Of a stretch of 64,000 bases of DNA, positions 8,581 to 18,120 are shown piece after piece (positions within the stretch are counted from its first letter, which is position 1; each line of letters opens with the position of its first letter). The stretch is from positions 124,001 through 188,000 of the forward strand of contig NZ_LYPL01000007.1 in the NCBI RefSeq assembly GCF_001662075.1. Direction: 5' to 3'. The notes beneath the pieces were generated by a model that made no database searches, had not been told where the DNA came from, and was given only the letters and a program-made list of their open reading frames with translations. A program made the translations under genes and the position numbers. This stretch comes from Rhizobium bangladeshense. GTDB taxonomy: Bacteria > Pseudomonadota > Alphaproteobacteria > Rhizobiales > Rhizobiaceae.

Positions 8581-9102
8581 TCAGACCACCCGGACAATCG
8601 TCCCCCTGCGAAGATGCGGCAGGAGGCGGCGCATGTCGCCGAGACTCACAGCCACGCAGCCGGCCGTCGGCTCATAGCCCGGCCGGATGAGATGGAAGAA
8701 AATCGCCGAACCGCGATTGCGCGCCCGGCAGGAGATGTTCCAGTCCATCACCAGGCAGATATCGTAGAGCCCGTCGCTGCGCCGCATCTCCTCGTGGCCA
8801 GCGCCGAACGGCGCCCTGACGAGGCGGTTGTAGTTGGCATTGCCGGACTGATCGCACCAGAGCATATCGGCACGGATCCGGCGGATGGGAAGCGAAGTGA
8901 CAAGCCGGCCATTCCGCTCGCCGCGCCGGAAGCCTGATATCAGCTTCATCGATGTGATCGGAGTGGCGCCGTCGCCCTCGCGTTTTGTCACGGTGCGGCC
9001 GGAGCGGCCGATGGCAGCCGGAACAGTGATTGTGCCAATGCGCACGATCGCCCGACTCTTCTTTCCCGGCGCCGGGCGCACCACGACCGTGGACGGCTTC
9101 AT
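8581..9102 (-). CDS. L,D-transpeptidase catalytic-domain protein (YkuD-type)
   Basis: Predicted 173-residue protein with the L,D-transpeptidase signature: a His (H137, in AIFFHLIRPGYE) followed by TAGCVAVS with the nucleophilic cysteine C149. Such enzymes form 3-3 peptidoglycan cross-links or attach proteins to peptidoglycan. The start is uncertain; the ATG at 9102 has a GGAG upstream and begins MKPSTVVV, while ATGs at 9129 and 9174 would add 9 or 24 residues. I see no clear signal peptide with any start, which is odd for a periplasmic enzyme. It is divergent from the response regulator gene. Confidence 0.75.
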   Translation of the reverse strand: MKPSTVVVRPAPGKKSRAIVRIGTITVPAAIGRSGRTVTKREGDGATPITSMKLISGFRRGERNGRLVTSLPIRRIRADMLWCDQSGNANYNRLVRAPFGAGHEEMRRSDGLYDICLVMDWNISCRARNRGSAIFFHLIRPGYEPTAGCVAVSLGDMRRLLPHLRRGTIVRVV

Positions 9103-9269
9103 CCCCCGGCTCCGCCTTGCTTTTTCCATTTTTCTCGCATGTCTTGCATTGCTTGAGGCTTTAATTGAAATCATATGAAAACCTGCCCGGCAACAGCACC
9201 GCCGGCCGATCCTTGCCAAACCCGCAATTTGGCGTAGGACTAGGGGACCTAACATGAGGACGCAACGGC

Positions 9270-9953
9270 ATGACCGCACGCACCATTCTTCTGGTGGATG
9301 ACGACGAGGACCTTCGACAGACGCTGACGGAGCAACTGTCGCTTTACGAGGAATTCACGGTTCTGCAGGAAGCCAACGCCGGCAAGGGTGTGGCGACCGC
9401 CCGTTCGACGCCGGTCGACCTCTTGATCATGGATGTCGGCCTGCCTGATATGGACGGCCGCGAAGCGGTGAAGCTCCTGCGCAAGGGCGGCTTCAAGGCG
9501 CCGATTATCATGTTGACCGGACACGATACCGATTCCGACACGATCCTCGGCCTTGAGGCCGGTGCCAACGACTATGTCACCAAGCCCTTCCGCTTCGCCG
9601 TGCTGCTTGCGCGCATCCGCGTGCAGCTGCGCCAGCACGAGCAGAGCGAGGACGCGACCTTCACCGTCGGCCCCTATCTCTTCAAGCCGAGCCAGAAGCT
9701 GCTCACCACCGACAACGGCCAGAAGATCCGCCTGACGGAAAAGGAAGCGGCGATCATCCGCTACCTCTACCGCGCCGAACAGAAGGTCGTCACCCGCGAC
9801 GTGCTTCTCGAAGAGGTCTGGGGCTATAATTCCGGCGTCACCACGCATACGCTGGAAACCCATGTCTACCGGCTGCGCCAGAAGATCGAGCGCGATCCCT
9901 CCAATGCCGAAATCCTGGTGACGGAAAACGGCGGCTACAAGATCATACCCTAG
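9270..9953 (+). CDS. OmpR/PhoB-family response regulator (orphan)
   Basis: Two-component response regulator of 227 residues. The receiver domain (1-120) has the acidic pair D10/D11, phospho-acceptor D55 (LIMDVGLPD), T83 and K105 (TKPF). The C-terminal winged helix (about 130-227) has KEAAIIRYLYRAEQKVVTRDVLLEEVWGY and the ETHVYRLRQKIE recognition helix. No histidine kinase gene is adjacent. The sequence and its neighbourhood resemble essential CenR-type envelope regulators of alphaproteobacteria, but that is from memory, so no symbol is assigned. Its TAG stop is the first triplet of an intergenic repeat. Confidence 0.9.
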   Translation: MTARTILLVDDDEDLRQTLTEQLSLYEEFTVLQEANAGKGVATARSTPVDLLIMDVGLPDMDGREAVKLLRKGGFKAPIIMLTGHDTDSDTILGLEAGANDYVTKPFRFAVLLARIRVQLRQHEQSEDATFTVGPYLFKPSQKLLTTDNGQKIRLTEKEAAIIRYLYRAEQKVVTRDVLLEEVWGYNSGVTTHTLETHVYRLRQKIERDPSNAEILVTENGGYKIIP

Positions 9954-10052
9954 AGCATCTCGGTTTCTCCGAATCACGGAAATGCTCTATCTCTCTGTTT
10001 TCACGCAGTTCCGCACCCAAACGGCTACGCAGTTTTGTTGGAATTGCTCTAA
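9951..10052 (+). repeat. RIME-like intergenic palindromic element (copy 1, divergent type)
   Basis: A 102-bp element with two palindromes. The first starts TAGAGCAT and ends ATGCTCTA. After a CTCTGTTTT spacer, the second contains the core CGGCTACGCAGTT and ends GGAATTGCTCTAA. The layout (palindrome, short spacer with TGTTTT, second palindrome with an ACCGCTRCGCAC-like core) parallels the element at 19380, though the sequences differ. The first TAG is the stop codon of the response regulator. Confidence 0.7.
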
Positions 10053-10066
10053 GGCGAAAAGCCCGC

Positions 10067-10522
10067 ATGGCGCTGACGGACGATATTCACCTGCTCTCGC
10101 AGCTTCCGCTGTTCAAGGACATGAGCGAGGACCAGCTGCGACTGATTGCCTTCGGCGCCGACCGGCGCATGATCGCCGCCGGCCAGATGCTGTTTCGCCA
10201 GGGCGCGCCGGCCGAGAGCGCCTATGTCGTCTTGAGCGGCAGCCTGGAACTCCGCACGACGAGCAGCGACGGCATGCAGCGGGCTGATGCCGTTGCCGGC
10301 CCCGGCACGCTGATTTCCGAGCTGGCGCTGGTGACGCTGGTCGAGCGCAAGTTCACCGCGATCGCGCGCGAAGACACCAGCATCATCCGCATCACCCGCG
10401 CCCTCTTCCATCGGCTGATCGAGGAATATCCGGACGCGGCTCGGCTGATCGAAAACCGCATCCGCGACAATCTCGCCGAGCTCGCGGCCAAGGCCGCAAG
10501 CCAGTTCCATCGATTCAGCTGA
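10067..10522 (+). CDS. Stand-alone cyclic nucleotide-binding domain protein (Crp-like, no HTH)
   Basis: A 151-residue protein that is almost entirely a cNMP-binding beta-roll: LPLFKDMSEDQLRLIAFGADRR, GQMLFRQGAPAESAYVVLSGSLEL, and the phosphate-binding cassette region GTLISELALVTLVERKFTAIARED. There is no C-terminal helix-turn-helix, so it cannot act as a Crp/Fnr transcription factor alone. It lies 113 nt downstream of the response regulator gene, across a repeat, and is convergent with xthA. The ligand and partner are unknown. Confidence 0.82.
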   Translation: MALTDDIHLLSQLPLFKDMSEDQLRLIAFGADRRMIAAGQMLFRQGAPAESAYVVLSGSLELRTTSSDGMQRADAVAGPGTLISELALVTLVERKFTAIAREDTSIIRITRALFHRLIEEYPDAARLIENRIRDNLAELAAKAASQFHRFS

Positions 10523-10528
10523 TCGGCG

Positions 10529-11332
10529 TCACAGATCGAAATGCGCCGTCACCGGCACATGGTCGGAGGGCCGATCCCAGCCGCGCGCTTCCTTCAGGAT
10601 TTCGATCCGCTTCAGGTGCGGCCCGAGATCCGATGAGGACCAGATGTGGTCGAGCCGGCGGCCGCGGTCGGCCGCTTCCCAGTCCTTGGCACGGTAGCTC
10701 CACCAGGTATAGAGCTTCTCGCTGGCCGGTACGTGCTGGCGCATGAGATCGAGCCAGGCGCCGCGCTTCATCACCTCGAGCAACCCGTCGGTTTCGACGG
10801 GCGTGTGGCTGACGACCTTCAGCAGCTGCTTGTGCGACCAGACGTCGTGTTCGAGCGGCGCGATGTTGAGGTCACCCACCAGGATGGCCGAGGTATTGGC
10901 CTCGCCATTGGCCTTCAAGAGCTTCATCTCCTCGATGAAATCGAGTTTATGGCCGAATTTCGGATTGATCGTCCGGTCCGGCTCGTCGCCGCCGGCCGGG
11001 ACGTAGAAATTATGCAGCCGGATGCGGCGATTGCCGCGTTCGAAGATCGCCGATATGTGGCGGGCGTCGCCGACGCCGCAATAATCCTGCCGGTGGTCTT
11101 CGGTCAGCGGAATGCGCGAGGCGATCGCCACGCCGTGATAACCCTTCTGACCGTGAATGATGATGTGCTCATAGCCCATGGCCCGCAACGGCGCGGCAGG
11201 AAAGAGCTCGTTCGGCACCTTGGTTTCCTGCAGGCAGAGAATATCGGGCCTGTGCTTGAGAACGAGCTGCTCGACGATCGGCATGCGCAGCCGCACCGAA
11301 TTGATATTCCAGGTGGTAATCGAAAAGCCCAT
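10529..11332 (-). CDS. xthA: Exodeoxyribonuclease III
   Basis: AP endonuclease / 3'-5' exonuclease of base-excision repair, 267 residues. Endonuclease/exonuclease/phosphatase-fold motifs are complete: ITTWNINSVRLR, LCLQETKV (metal-binding Glu), LVGDLNIAP (Asp/Asn), RRLDHIW and the terminal SDHVPVTAHF (catalytic His). The ATG at 11332 lies just after an 11-bp hairpin that contains its Shine-Dalgarno (AAAGGG). It is downstream of lolA on the same strand and convergent with the cyclic-nucleotide-binding gene. Confidence 0.96.
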   Translation of the reverse strand: MGFSITTWNINSVRLRMPIVEQLVLKHRPDILCLQETKVPNELFPAAPLRAMGYEHIIIHGQKGYHGVAIASRIPLTEDHRQDYCGVGDARHISAIFERGNRRIRLHNFYVPAGGDEPDRTINPKFGHKLDFIEEMKLLKANGEANTSAILVGDLNIAPLEHDVWSHKQLLKVVSHTPVETDGLLEVMKRGAWLDLMRQHVPASEKLYTWWSYRAKDWEAADRGRRLDHIWSSSDLGPHLKRIEILKEARGWDRPSDHVPVTAHFDL

Positions 11333-11337
11333 GCGGC

Positions 11338-11367
11338 AAGCCCTTTCACGCTTTCATGAAAGGGCTT
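11338..11367 (-). promoter_or_regulatory. Hairpin covering the xthA ribosome-binding site
   Basis: Perfect 11-bp inverted repeat (AAGCCCTTTCA with TGAAAGGGCTT, 8-nt loop) ending 6 nt before the xthA ATG on the minus strand. The 3' arm holds the only good Shine-Dalgarno (GAAAGGG). There is no T-run, so a terminator role for lolA is less likely than an RNA structure that limits xthA translation. Confidence 0.5.
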
Positions 11368-11434
11368 TAGAACAAAGGCGGACTGGAGGGAACCGGGGCG
11401 CGTGCAAAAGCGCCAGGAGATCAACCGAAAAGGC

Positions 11435-12103
11435 TCAGTCGCGCGATTGCGGCGTGCCGGGAATGCTCTCATAGGGAACCCGGAAGACGCGATCGTCGAA
11501 CTGCACGCCTGTTTTGACGTTGAAAATCATCACCGAGGTGTCCTTGCCCTGATTGTCGGTGATCGTCCACTGACGCAGGTCATAGGTTTTCGGGTCGAAC
11601 ATCATGGTGATGGTCGAGTTTCCGAACACCGTATTGTTGCCGAGCGCGATCGTCGTCAGATCCGACTCTTCCTTGACGCCCTTCACCATGCCGGCCGACA
11701 GGTCGATACGCTGCGCCAGCAGCAGGCTGAGCGGGGTCTTGGAGAGCGGATAGAGATCCCAGGTCTTGAGCTTGGTATTGCCGATGGCGACATTCTTGCC
11801 GTCGGCGATTACCCGCATCGGCGACGGGTCGTCATAGTTGAAACGCAGCTTGCCGGGGCGCTGGATGAAAAATTTGCCGCCGGTCTGCTCGCCGCGCGGG
11901 CCGAACTGCACGAATTCGCCTTGCATCGTCTTGACGCCGGAGAAGTGGTCGGCAATCGCCTGCGCCGTGCCGGAGGCGGGCGCCGCCGCCTGCGCGAGAG
12001 CACCGAAGGGAATGGCGCTTGCCATCGCAGCCACGCAGAAAGCGCCGAGAAGATCGCGCCGCGTCATCGTCAGGCCGGAGAGGAAGGAATCGGAGTTACG
12101 CAT
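11435..12103 (-). CDS. lolA: Outer-membrane lipoprotein carrier protein LolA
   Basis: Periplasmic chaperone moving lipoproteins from LolCDE to the outer membrane. The 222-residue precursor has an N-terminal signal with a near twin-arginine look (MTRRDLLGAFCVAAMASAIPFGALAQA). The LolA core follows: MQGEFVQFGPRGEQTGGKFFIQRPGKLRFNYDDP spans the first strands and hydrophobic-cavity residues, with WDLYPLSKTPLSLLL later. The first ATG (12103) gives a 12-residue extension before MTRRD; the internal ATG at 12067 is an alternative start. It lies between ftsK (upstream, same strand) and xthA. Confidence 0.9.
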   Translation of the reverse strand: MRNSDSFLSGLTMTRRDLLGAFCVAAMASAIPFGALAQAAAPASGTAQAIADHFSGVKTMQGEFVQFGPRGEQTGGKFFIQRPGKLRFNYDDPSPMRVIADGKNVAIGNTKLKTWDLYPLSKTPLSLLLAQRIDLSAGMVKGVKEESDLTTIALGNNTVFGNSTITMMFDPKTYDLRQWTITDNQGKDTSVMIFNVKTGVQFDDRVFRVPYESIPGTPQSRD

Positions 12104-12242
12104 CTAAATCTCCTTTATGCGATCTGCATGCTGCCGAAAGGCGGCGTCTTCAAGGCATTGCGATCGGCCCGCGAGAGGTAACGGATTTGCTGCGATCGGG
12201 TTTCCGCAAAAGCGGCCATATCTGAAATATATCGCTGTTATC

Positions 12243-14930
12243 TCAGCGGTCGAGGATGTCGTCTTCTGTGGGAACGAGGATTTCGCGTTTGCCGGCATGG
12301 TTGGCCGGCCCGATGATGCCCTCCTTCTCCATCCGCTCGATCAGCGAAGCGGCGCGGTTGTAGCCGATGCCGAGCCGGCGCTGGACATAGGAGGTCGAGG
12401 CCTTGCCGTCACGCAACACGACGGCGACGGCCTGATCATAGGGATCTTCCGAATCCGAAAGGTTCGACGTGCCGGCAGGGCCGCCGCCACCGCCGCCATA
12501 ATCGCCATCCTCGTCATCATCGGCGGTGATCGCATCGAGATATTGCGGCGAGCCCTGCGTCTTCAGGTAGGAGACGATCTCTTCGACCTCGACATCCGAG
12601 ACGAACGGGCCGTGCACGCGCTGGATACGCCCGCCGCCCGCCATGTAGAGCATGTCGCCCATGCCGAGCAGCTGTTCGGCGCCCTGTTCGCCGAGAATGG
12701 TGCGGCTGTCGATCTTCGAGGTGACCTGGAAGGAGATGCGGGTCGGGAAGTTCGCCTTGATCGTGCCGGTGATGACATCGACCGACGGGCGCTGCGTCGC
12801 CATGATCACATGAATACCGGCGGCACGCGCCATCTGCGCCAGACGCTGGACGGCGCCTTCGATATCCTTGCCGGCGACCATCATCAGGTCGGCCATTTCG
12901 TCGATGATGACGACGATATAGGGCATCGGCCTGAGGTCGAACTCCTCGGTCTCGTACATTGCTTCGCCGGTATGGCGGTCGAAGCCGGTCTGCACCGTGC
13001 GCGAGATCGCCTCGCCCTTGGACAAGGCCTGCTCGACGCGGGTGTTGAAGCCGTCGATATTGCGCACGCCGATCTTCGACATCTTCTTGTAGCGCTCTTC
13101 CATCTCGCGCACGGTCCATTTCAGCGCGACGACGGCCTTCTTCGGATCGGTGACGACAGGCGAAAGCAGATGCGGAATGCCGTCATAGACGGAGAGTTCG
13201 AGCATCTTCGGGTCGATCATGATCAGCCGGCACTGTTCCGGCGTCATGCGATAGAGCAGCGACAGGATCATCGTGTTGATGGCGACCGATTTGCCCGAGC
13301 CGGTGGTGCCGGCGACGAGCAGGTGCGGCATCTTGGCGAGGTCGGCGATGACGGCTTCGCCGCCGATCGTCTTGCCGAGCGCCATGGCAAGCTTGGCCTT
13401 GCTACCGTCGAAATCGCGTGAGGCGATCAATTCGCGCAGAAAAACGGTCTCGCGCGTCTGGTTCGGCAGTTCGATGCCGATCGCGTTGCGGCCCGGCACG
13501 ACGGCGACGCGGGCGGCAATGGCGCTCATCGAGCGGGCGATATCGTCGGCAAGGCCGATGACGCGCGACGACTTGATGCCGGGCGCCGGCTCCAGTTCGT
13601 AAAGAGTGACGACGGGGCCGGGGCGGACGTGAATGATCTCACCCTTGACGCCGAAATCCTCGAGGACGCCCTCAAGCATACGGGCATTCTGCTCCAGCGC
13701 GTCGGCCGATAGCGTCGAATCGCGCACCACGTTCCTCGGTTCGGCGAGCAGGTGCATCGACGGCAGCTGAAAACCCTCGGGCCGAATGAACGAACCCTGC
13801 GCCTCACGCTCGACACGGGCACCGGGTTTGGGCCGTGCGGCCGCGGGCACGACGCGAGGCTCCGGCTTGCCTGCGGCTTTCGCCGGTGCGCGGATCATCC
13901 AGTCGTCGTCATCGTCGTCAGGCAGGATATCGGCCGGGCGCGGCGGCATGTCGGTATCGAAAGGCGGATCGTCGTCCTCATCCTCGTCGTCGATGGAAAG
14001 CGACGGTGCGGTGACGACGCGCCGCGGCGAAGCCGCCCTTGCCCCCATTGATGGCTCCATCGACGGTTCCATGCGCTCGCCGCGCACGGCGGGCGCCTTG
14101 GCGCGGACCGGTTCGTTCAGCGTGCCGAACTCATCATCGTTGAAATCATAGGGCGATTCGAAATCGCCCTGGCGCCGCTTGCGCGGTCCCATTCCGAAGA
14201 GCCGGCGCAGCCGCCCTTGGCTCATGTACCAGGCATGTGTCATCGCGCCGCTGAAAGCGACCCAGCGCGACTCATCCTCCTCGTCCTCCTCACCGACGAC
14301 CCGCGCCCTGCTTGGCGTCTCGACGTAATCGTCCACGATTTCGTCATCCGCTTCGCTGCGGCCGACGAGGCCCGATGCAAACAGCATCATCCAGGCGGTC
14401 GGCACGGCAAAGATGCAGCCGACGACCATGGCGAAGGTGCCGGTGGGATAGGCGCCGACGAAGAGCGCGGGAAAACGCAGGATCATGTCGCCGACGACGC
14501 CGCCGATGCCGTTCGGGATCGGCCAGGTGAGCGGCGGCGGGAAACAGCCGATGACGGCAGAGGACAAAACCGAACCGGCAAGCCAGGCGCCGATGCGGGC
14601 GGGAATGCGGTTGAAGGGGCGGCCCGAAATCATCGTCAGCGCCCAGGCGACGATCGGCAGCATCGAAACGACGCTGGCAAGCCCGAGGAACTGCATGACG
14701 ATATCGGCAAAGGCCGCGCCGCTGTAGCCGAGGATATTCGTCGGCAGGTTGGCGGTGGCGTAGGAATAGCTGGGATCCGCGACGTTCCATGTCGCCAGCG
14801 CCGCAACGCAGAACGCCAGCAACAGAAAGATCGCAAAGCCGATGAGCGCCTGGATCTGCCGCAGCATGAATGCCGAGAAGGAGAACCGATCCGGACGGCC
14901 ATCCATCGCCGGCGACGTGCTTCTTGCCAT
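12243..14930 (-). CDS. ftsK: DNA translocase FtsK
   Basis: Septum-anchored DNA motor that clears and dimer-resolves chromosome termini during division. The 895-residue protein has four predicted N-terminal membrane helices (residues ~20-190), an acidic/proline linker (~200-400), and the RecA-like motor with Walker [12 protein letters not shown] near residue 540 and Walker [13 protein letters not shown] near 670. The C-terminal gamma winged helix ([31 protein letters not shown], last ~65 residues) reads KOPS sites. I chose the ATG at 14930 ([11 protein letters not shown]); a longer frame begins at 14969. A CtrA-type box lies about 90 nt upstream. Confidence 0.95.
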   Translation of the reverse strand: MARSTSPAMDGRPDRFSFSAFMLRQIQALIGFAIFLLLAFCVAALATWNVADPSYSYATANLPTNILGYSGAAFADIVMQFLGLASVVSMLPIVAWALTMISGRPFNRIPARIGAWLAGSVLSSAVIGCFPPPLTWPIPNGIGGVVGDMILRFPALFVGAYPTGTFAMVVGCIFAVPTAWMMLFASGLVGRSEADDEIVDDYVETPSRARVVGEEDEEDESRWVAFSGAMTHAWYMSQGRLRRLFGMGPRKRRQGDFESPYDFNDDEFGTLNEPVRAKAPAVRGERMEPSMEPSMGARAASPRRVVTAPSLSIDDEDEDDDPPFDTDMPPRPADILPDDDDDDWMIRAPAKAAGKPEPRVVPAAARPKPGARVEREAQGSFIRPEGFQLPSMHLLAEPRNVVRDSTLSADALEQNARMLEGVLEDFGVKGEIIHVRPGPVVTLYELEPAPGIKSSRVIGLADDIARSMSAIAARVAVVPGRNAIGIELPNQTRETVFLRELIASRDFDGSKAKLAMALGKTIGGEAVIADLAKMPHLLVAGTTGSGKSVAINTMILSLLYRMTPEQCRLIMIDPKMLELSVYDGIPHLLSPVVTDPKKAVVALKWTVREMEERYKKMSKIGVRNIDGFNTRVEQALSKGEAISRTVQTGFDRHTGEAMYETEEFDLRPMPYIVVIIDEMADLMMVAGKDIEGAVQRLAQMARAAGIHVIMATQRPSVDVITGTIKANFPTRISFQVTSKIDSRTILGEQGAEQLLGMGDMLYMAGGGRIQRVHGPFVSDVEVEEIVSYLKTQGSPQYLDAITADDDEDGDYGGGGGGPAGTSNLSDSEDPYDQAVAVVLRDGKASTSYVQRRLGIGYNRAASLIERMEKEGIIGPANHAGKREILVPTEDDILDR

Positions 14931-15018
14931 GTGTCTAACCCGTCCAATGCCTGAGGGCAGGCGAATCACCGAAGCTTCGCCATGCCAAATGCGTCCGCTC
15001 TACCTAACCAGAGCCGGG

Positions 15019-15034
15019 TTAATGCGATGTTAAC
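15019..15034. promoter_or_regulatory. CtrA-type box upstream of ftsK
   Basis: TTAA-TGCGATG-TTAAC exactly matches the alphaproteobacterial CtrA consensus TTAA-N7-TTAAC, and the reverse strand also reads TTAA-N7-TTAAC because the site is a GGTTAA/TTAACC inverted repeat. It lies about 90 bp upstream of the ftsK ATG, a position suitable for cell-cycle control. Confidence 0.6.
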
Positions 15035-15071
15035 CATGCATGGCTGGACGCGCATTCCGAACAGGGAAACC

Positions 15072-15103
15072 AAAAAAGGCCCGAACCTTGAAAGGTCCGG
15101 GCC
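15072..15103 (-). terminator. Intrinsic terminator after amtB
   Basis: On the minus strand: 10-bp stem GGCCCGGACC / GGTTCGGGCC with a TTTCAA loop, followed by six T. It ends the glnK-amtB transcript before ftsK. Confidence 0.88.
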
Positions 15104-15180
15104 GAATGCGGTCTATGATTAGACAGGCCGCGACGGGCCGTGAAGCGGCGCCCTTCTGCCGGGCGCCGCAAACCCATTGA

Positions 15181-16608
15181 TCAAGACGAGTGATATGCGG
15201 CTTCGCCGTGGGTCGAAAGGTCGAGACCTTCCCGCTCGGCCTCGACGCTTACGCGCAGGCCGACGACGACGTCGACGATCTTGTAGAGGATCGCCGAACC
15301 GATGCCCGACCACAGCAGCGTCGTCAGGACGCCCTTTGCCTGGTTCAGGACCTGGGTTGCAGTGCCGGCATAGGTGGCGGCGAAATCGGCCGTCGAATAG
15401 TCGACGATGCCTGCACCGCCCAGCGCCGGATTGACGAGGATACCGGTGCCGAGAGCGCCGATGATGCCGCCGATGCAATGCACGCCGAAGACGTCGAGGC
15501 TGTCGTCGTAGTTGAACTTGTTCTTCACGACGTCGACGAAGAAGTAGCAGACCGGCGAGACGATCAGGCCGAGAACGATCGAGCCCATCGGGCCGGCAAA
15601 GCCTGCCGCAGGCGTGATGGCGACGAGACCGGCGACGGCACCGGAAGCACCGCCGAGCATCGAAGCCTTGCCGCGGGCGAGGCTTTCGACGATGCACCAG
15701 GACACGGCGGCGGCAGCCGTCGCGACGAAGGTGTTGATCATGGCAAGCGATGCGTAGCCGTTGGCCTCAAGGTTGGAGCCGGCGTTGAAACCGAACCAGC
15801 CGACCCACAGCAGCGATGCTCCGACCATGGTCAGCGTCATCGAATGCGGAGCCATGATTTCCTTCTTATAGCCGGTGCGCTTGCCGAGCATGATAGCACC
15901 GACGAGACCAGCAATACCGGCATTGATGTGAACGACCGTGCCGCCGGCGAAGTCGATTGCACCGTAGGAGAAGATCAGGCCGGCCGGCGAGGTGTAGGAG
16001 CTCGGACCACCCCAGAACCAGACCATATGCGCCATCGGGAAGTAGATGAAGGTGACCCACAGCACGACGAAGAGCATGACGGCCGAGAACTTGATGCGCT
16101 CGGCGAAGGCACCGACGATGAGGCCGGGCGTGATGCAGGCGAAGGTCATCTGGAAGACGATGAAGGTGTATTCGGGAATGGCGACGCCCTTCGAGAAGGT
16201 CTCGACCAGCGACGAGGTGTTGACGCCGGCAAGGAACGCCTTGGAGAAGCCGCCGACGAAGCTGTTCAGCGAGCCGCCATCGGTGAAGGCGAGCGAATAG
16301 CCGTAGGTTACCCAGAGCAGCGACACGACGGCCGTGATCATGAAGACCTGCATCAGCACGGAGAGCATGTTCTTGGCGCGGACGAGGCCGCCATAGAAGA
16401 GCGCGAGGCCCGGGATGGTCATCAGCAGGACGAGCGCCGAGGAGACGAGCATCCAGGTGTTGTCACCCTTGTCCATCGTCAGAGCAGGAGCGGCGGCGGC
16501 AGCAGCGGCAGGCGCAGCCTCCTGGGCAAAAGCGACCGCCGGCGCCAGAAGCGCAGCCGTTGCTGCGCAAACCCGCGCAAAGGTGGAGGAAAACTTCGAG
16601 ATTGACAT
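15181..16608 (-). CDS. amtB: Ammonium transporter AmtB
   Basis: Inner-membrane Amt/Rh channel for ammonium, 475 residues. It has a cleavable-looking signal (MSISKFSSTFARVCAATAALLAPAVAFAQ) and an Ala-rich linker, then about eleven helices starting NTWMLVSSALVLLMTIPGLALFYGGLVRAKN. Family signatures include MAHMVWFWGG, DFAGGTVVHINAGIAGLVGA (first pore His) and the later FGVHCIGGIIGALGTG (second pore His). The ATG at 16608 has an AAGGAG ribosome-binding site; the open frame extends upstream into glnK. It lies 28 nt after glnK on the minus strand, so PII-type gating by GlnK is expected. Confidence 0.96.
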   Translation of the reverse strand: MSISKFSSTFARVCAATAALLAPAVAFAQEAAPAAAAAAAPALTMDKGDNTWMLVSSALVLLMTIPGLALFYGGLVRAKNMLSVLMQVFMITAVVSLLWVTYGYSLAFTDGGSLNSFVGGFSKAFLAGVNTSSLVETFSKGVAIPEYTFIVFQMTFACITPGLIVGAFAERIKFSAVMLFVVLWVTFIYFPMAHMVWFWGGPSSYTSPAGLIFSYGAIDFAGGTVVHINAGIAGLVGAIMLGKRTGYKKEIMAPHSMTLTMVGASLLWVGWFGFNAGSNLEANGYASLAMINTFVATAAAAVSWCIVESLARGKASMLGGASGAVAGLVAITPAAGFAGPMGSIVLGLIVSPVCYFFVDVVKNKFNYDDSLDVFGVHCIGGIIGALGTGILVNPALGGAGIVDYSTADFAATYAGTATQVLNQAKGVLTTLLWSGIGSAILYKIVDVVVGLRVSVEAEREGLDLSTHGEAAYHSS

Positions 16609-16636
16609 TGAAAAAAGCTCCTTGGTCTGCCGTTCT

Positions 16637-17113
<477 letters not shown>

Positions 17114-17198
17114 TTAAATAAGATGGCGCCAATAAAGAGGCAGATGATTGACCATCAAGCGCACAAATAATGCCCAAAATTCGAAATATGCCTATTAT

Positions 17199-18083
17199 TT
17201 ATTCATTTGCCTTTTTACGAATCAAACCTTCCTGGGCGACCGAGGCGACGAGCAATCCCGACCGGGTAAACAGGCTGCCGCGTGTCAACCCCCTGGCGCC
17301 GGAAGCCGACGGGCTATCCTGCGTATAGAGCAGCCAGTCGTCGAGCCTGCAGGGCCGATGGAACCACATGGAGTGATCGAGGCTCGCCACCTGCAGGCTC
17401 TGATCGAAGATCGACGTGCCATGCGCATAAAGCGACGTATCGAGCAGCGTCATGTCCGAGAGATAGGCGAGGACTGCCGCCTGATAGCGCCGATCGTCGG
17501 GAACCGGCCCGGTCGCCCGCACCCAGACATCCTGTCTGGGATCGAGCTTCCTGTCGGAGAAATAATGGGTCAGCGAAACAGGGCGGATCTCGATCGGCCG
17601 CTCGCGCTGCCAGTATGCCCGGATCGCCTCCGGCGCATGTGCGAGATACTGCTCCTTGATCTGCTGCTCGCCGAGCAGCGCCTCCGGCATCTGCACCTCG
17701 GGCATGGCGATCTGGTGGTCGAAGCCCGGCTCTTCCAGCTGGAAAGAGGCCGACAGCGCGAAGATCGCGCGGCCGTGCTGGATCGCGACGACACGCCTGG
17801 TATTGAAGCTCGATCCATCGCGGATGCGCTCCACCTGATAGATGATCGGCACTGCGGGATCGCCAGGCCGCATGAAATAGGCATGCAGCGAATGGACGAA
17901 ACGCTCAGCCTCGATGGTGCGCTGCGCCGCCATCAGCGCCTGGCCGATCACCTGCCCGCCGAAGACCCGCTGCCAGCCGGCCTGAGGGCTGCGGCCGCGG
18001 AAGATGTCGACCTCGATCGGCTCCAGGTCGAGCGTCGCAAGCAGCCTCTCCATCGCCGAAGACCCTGGTGTTTCGCGCGTCAT
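17199..18083 (-). CDS. tesB: Acyl-CoA thioesterase II
   Basis: Double-hotdog acyl-CoA thioesterase, hydrolysing medium/long-chain acyl-CoA to free acid and CoA in the cytoplasm. The 294-residue protein shows family hallmarks: FRGRSPQAGWQRVFGGQVIGQAL, HSLHAYFMRPGDPAVPIIYQVERIRDG, and the C-terminal SLDHSMWFHRPCRLDDWLLY and ARGLTRGSLFTRSG. The ATG at 18083 has a GGGAGG ribosome-binding site; the apparent longer frame runs antisense through the next gene and is not real. It is divergent from the UbiH-family gene, with a palindrome in the 84-bp gap. Confidence 0.94.
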   Translation of the reverse strand: MTRETPGSSAMERLLATLDLEPIEVDIFRGRSPQAGWQRVFGGQVIGQALMAAQRTIEAERFVHSLHAYFMRPGDPAVPIIYQVERIRDGSSFNTRRVVAIQHGRAIFALSASFQLEEPGFDHQIAMPEVQMPEALLGEQQIKEQYLAHAPEAIRAYWQRERPIEIRPVSLTHYFSDRKLDPRQDVWVRATGPVPDDRRYQAAVLAYLSDMTLLDTSLYAHGTSIFDQSLQVASLDHSMWFHRPCRLDDWLLYTQDSPSASGARGLTRGSLFTRSGLLVASVAQEGLIRKKANE

Positions 18084-18120
18084 TTTGTATGCCTCCCGGC
18101 GGTAGGAAGTGAAGTGGCGA

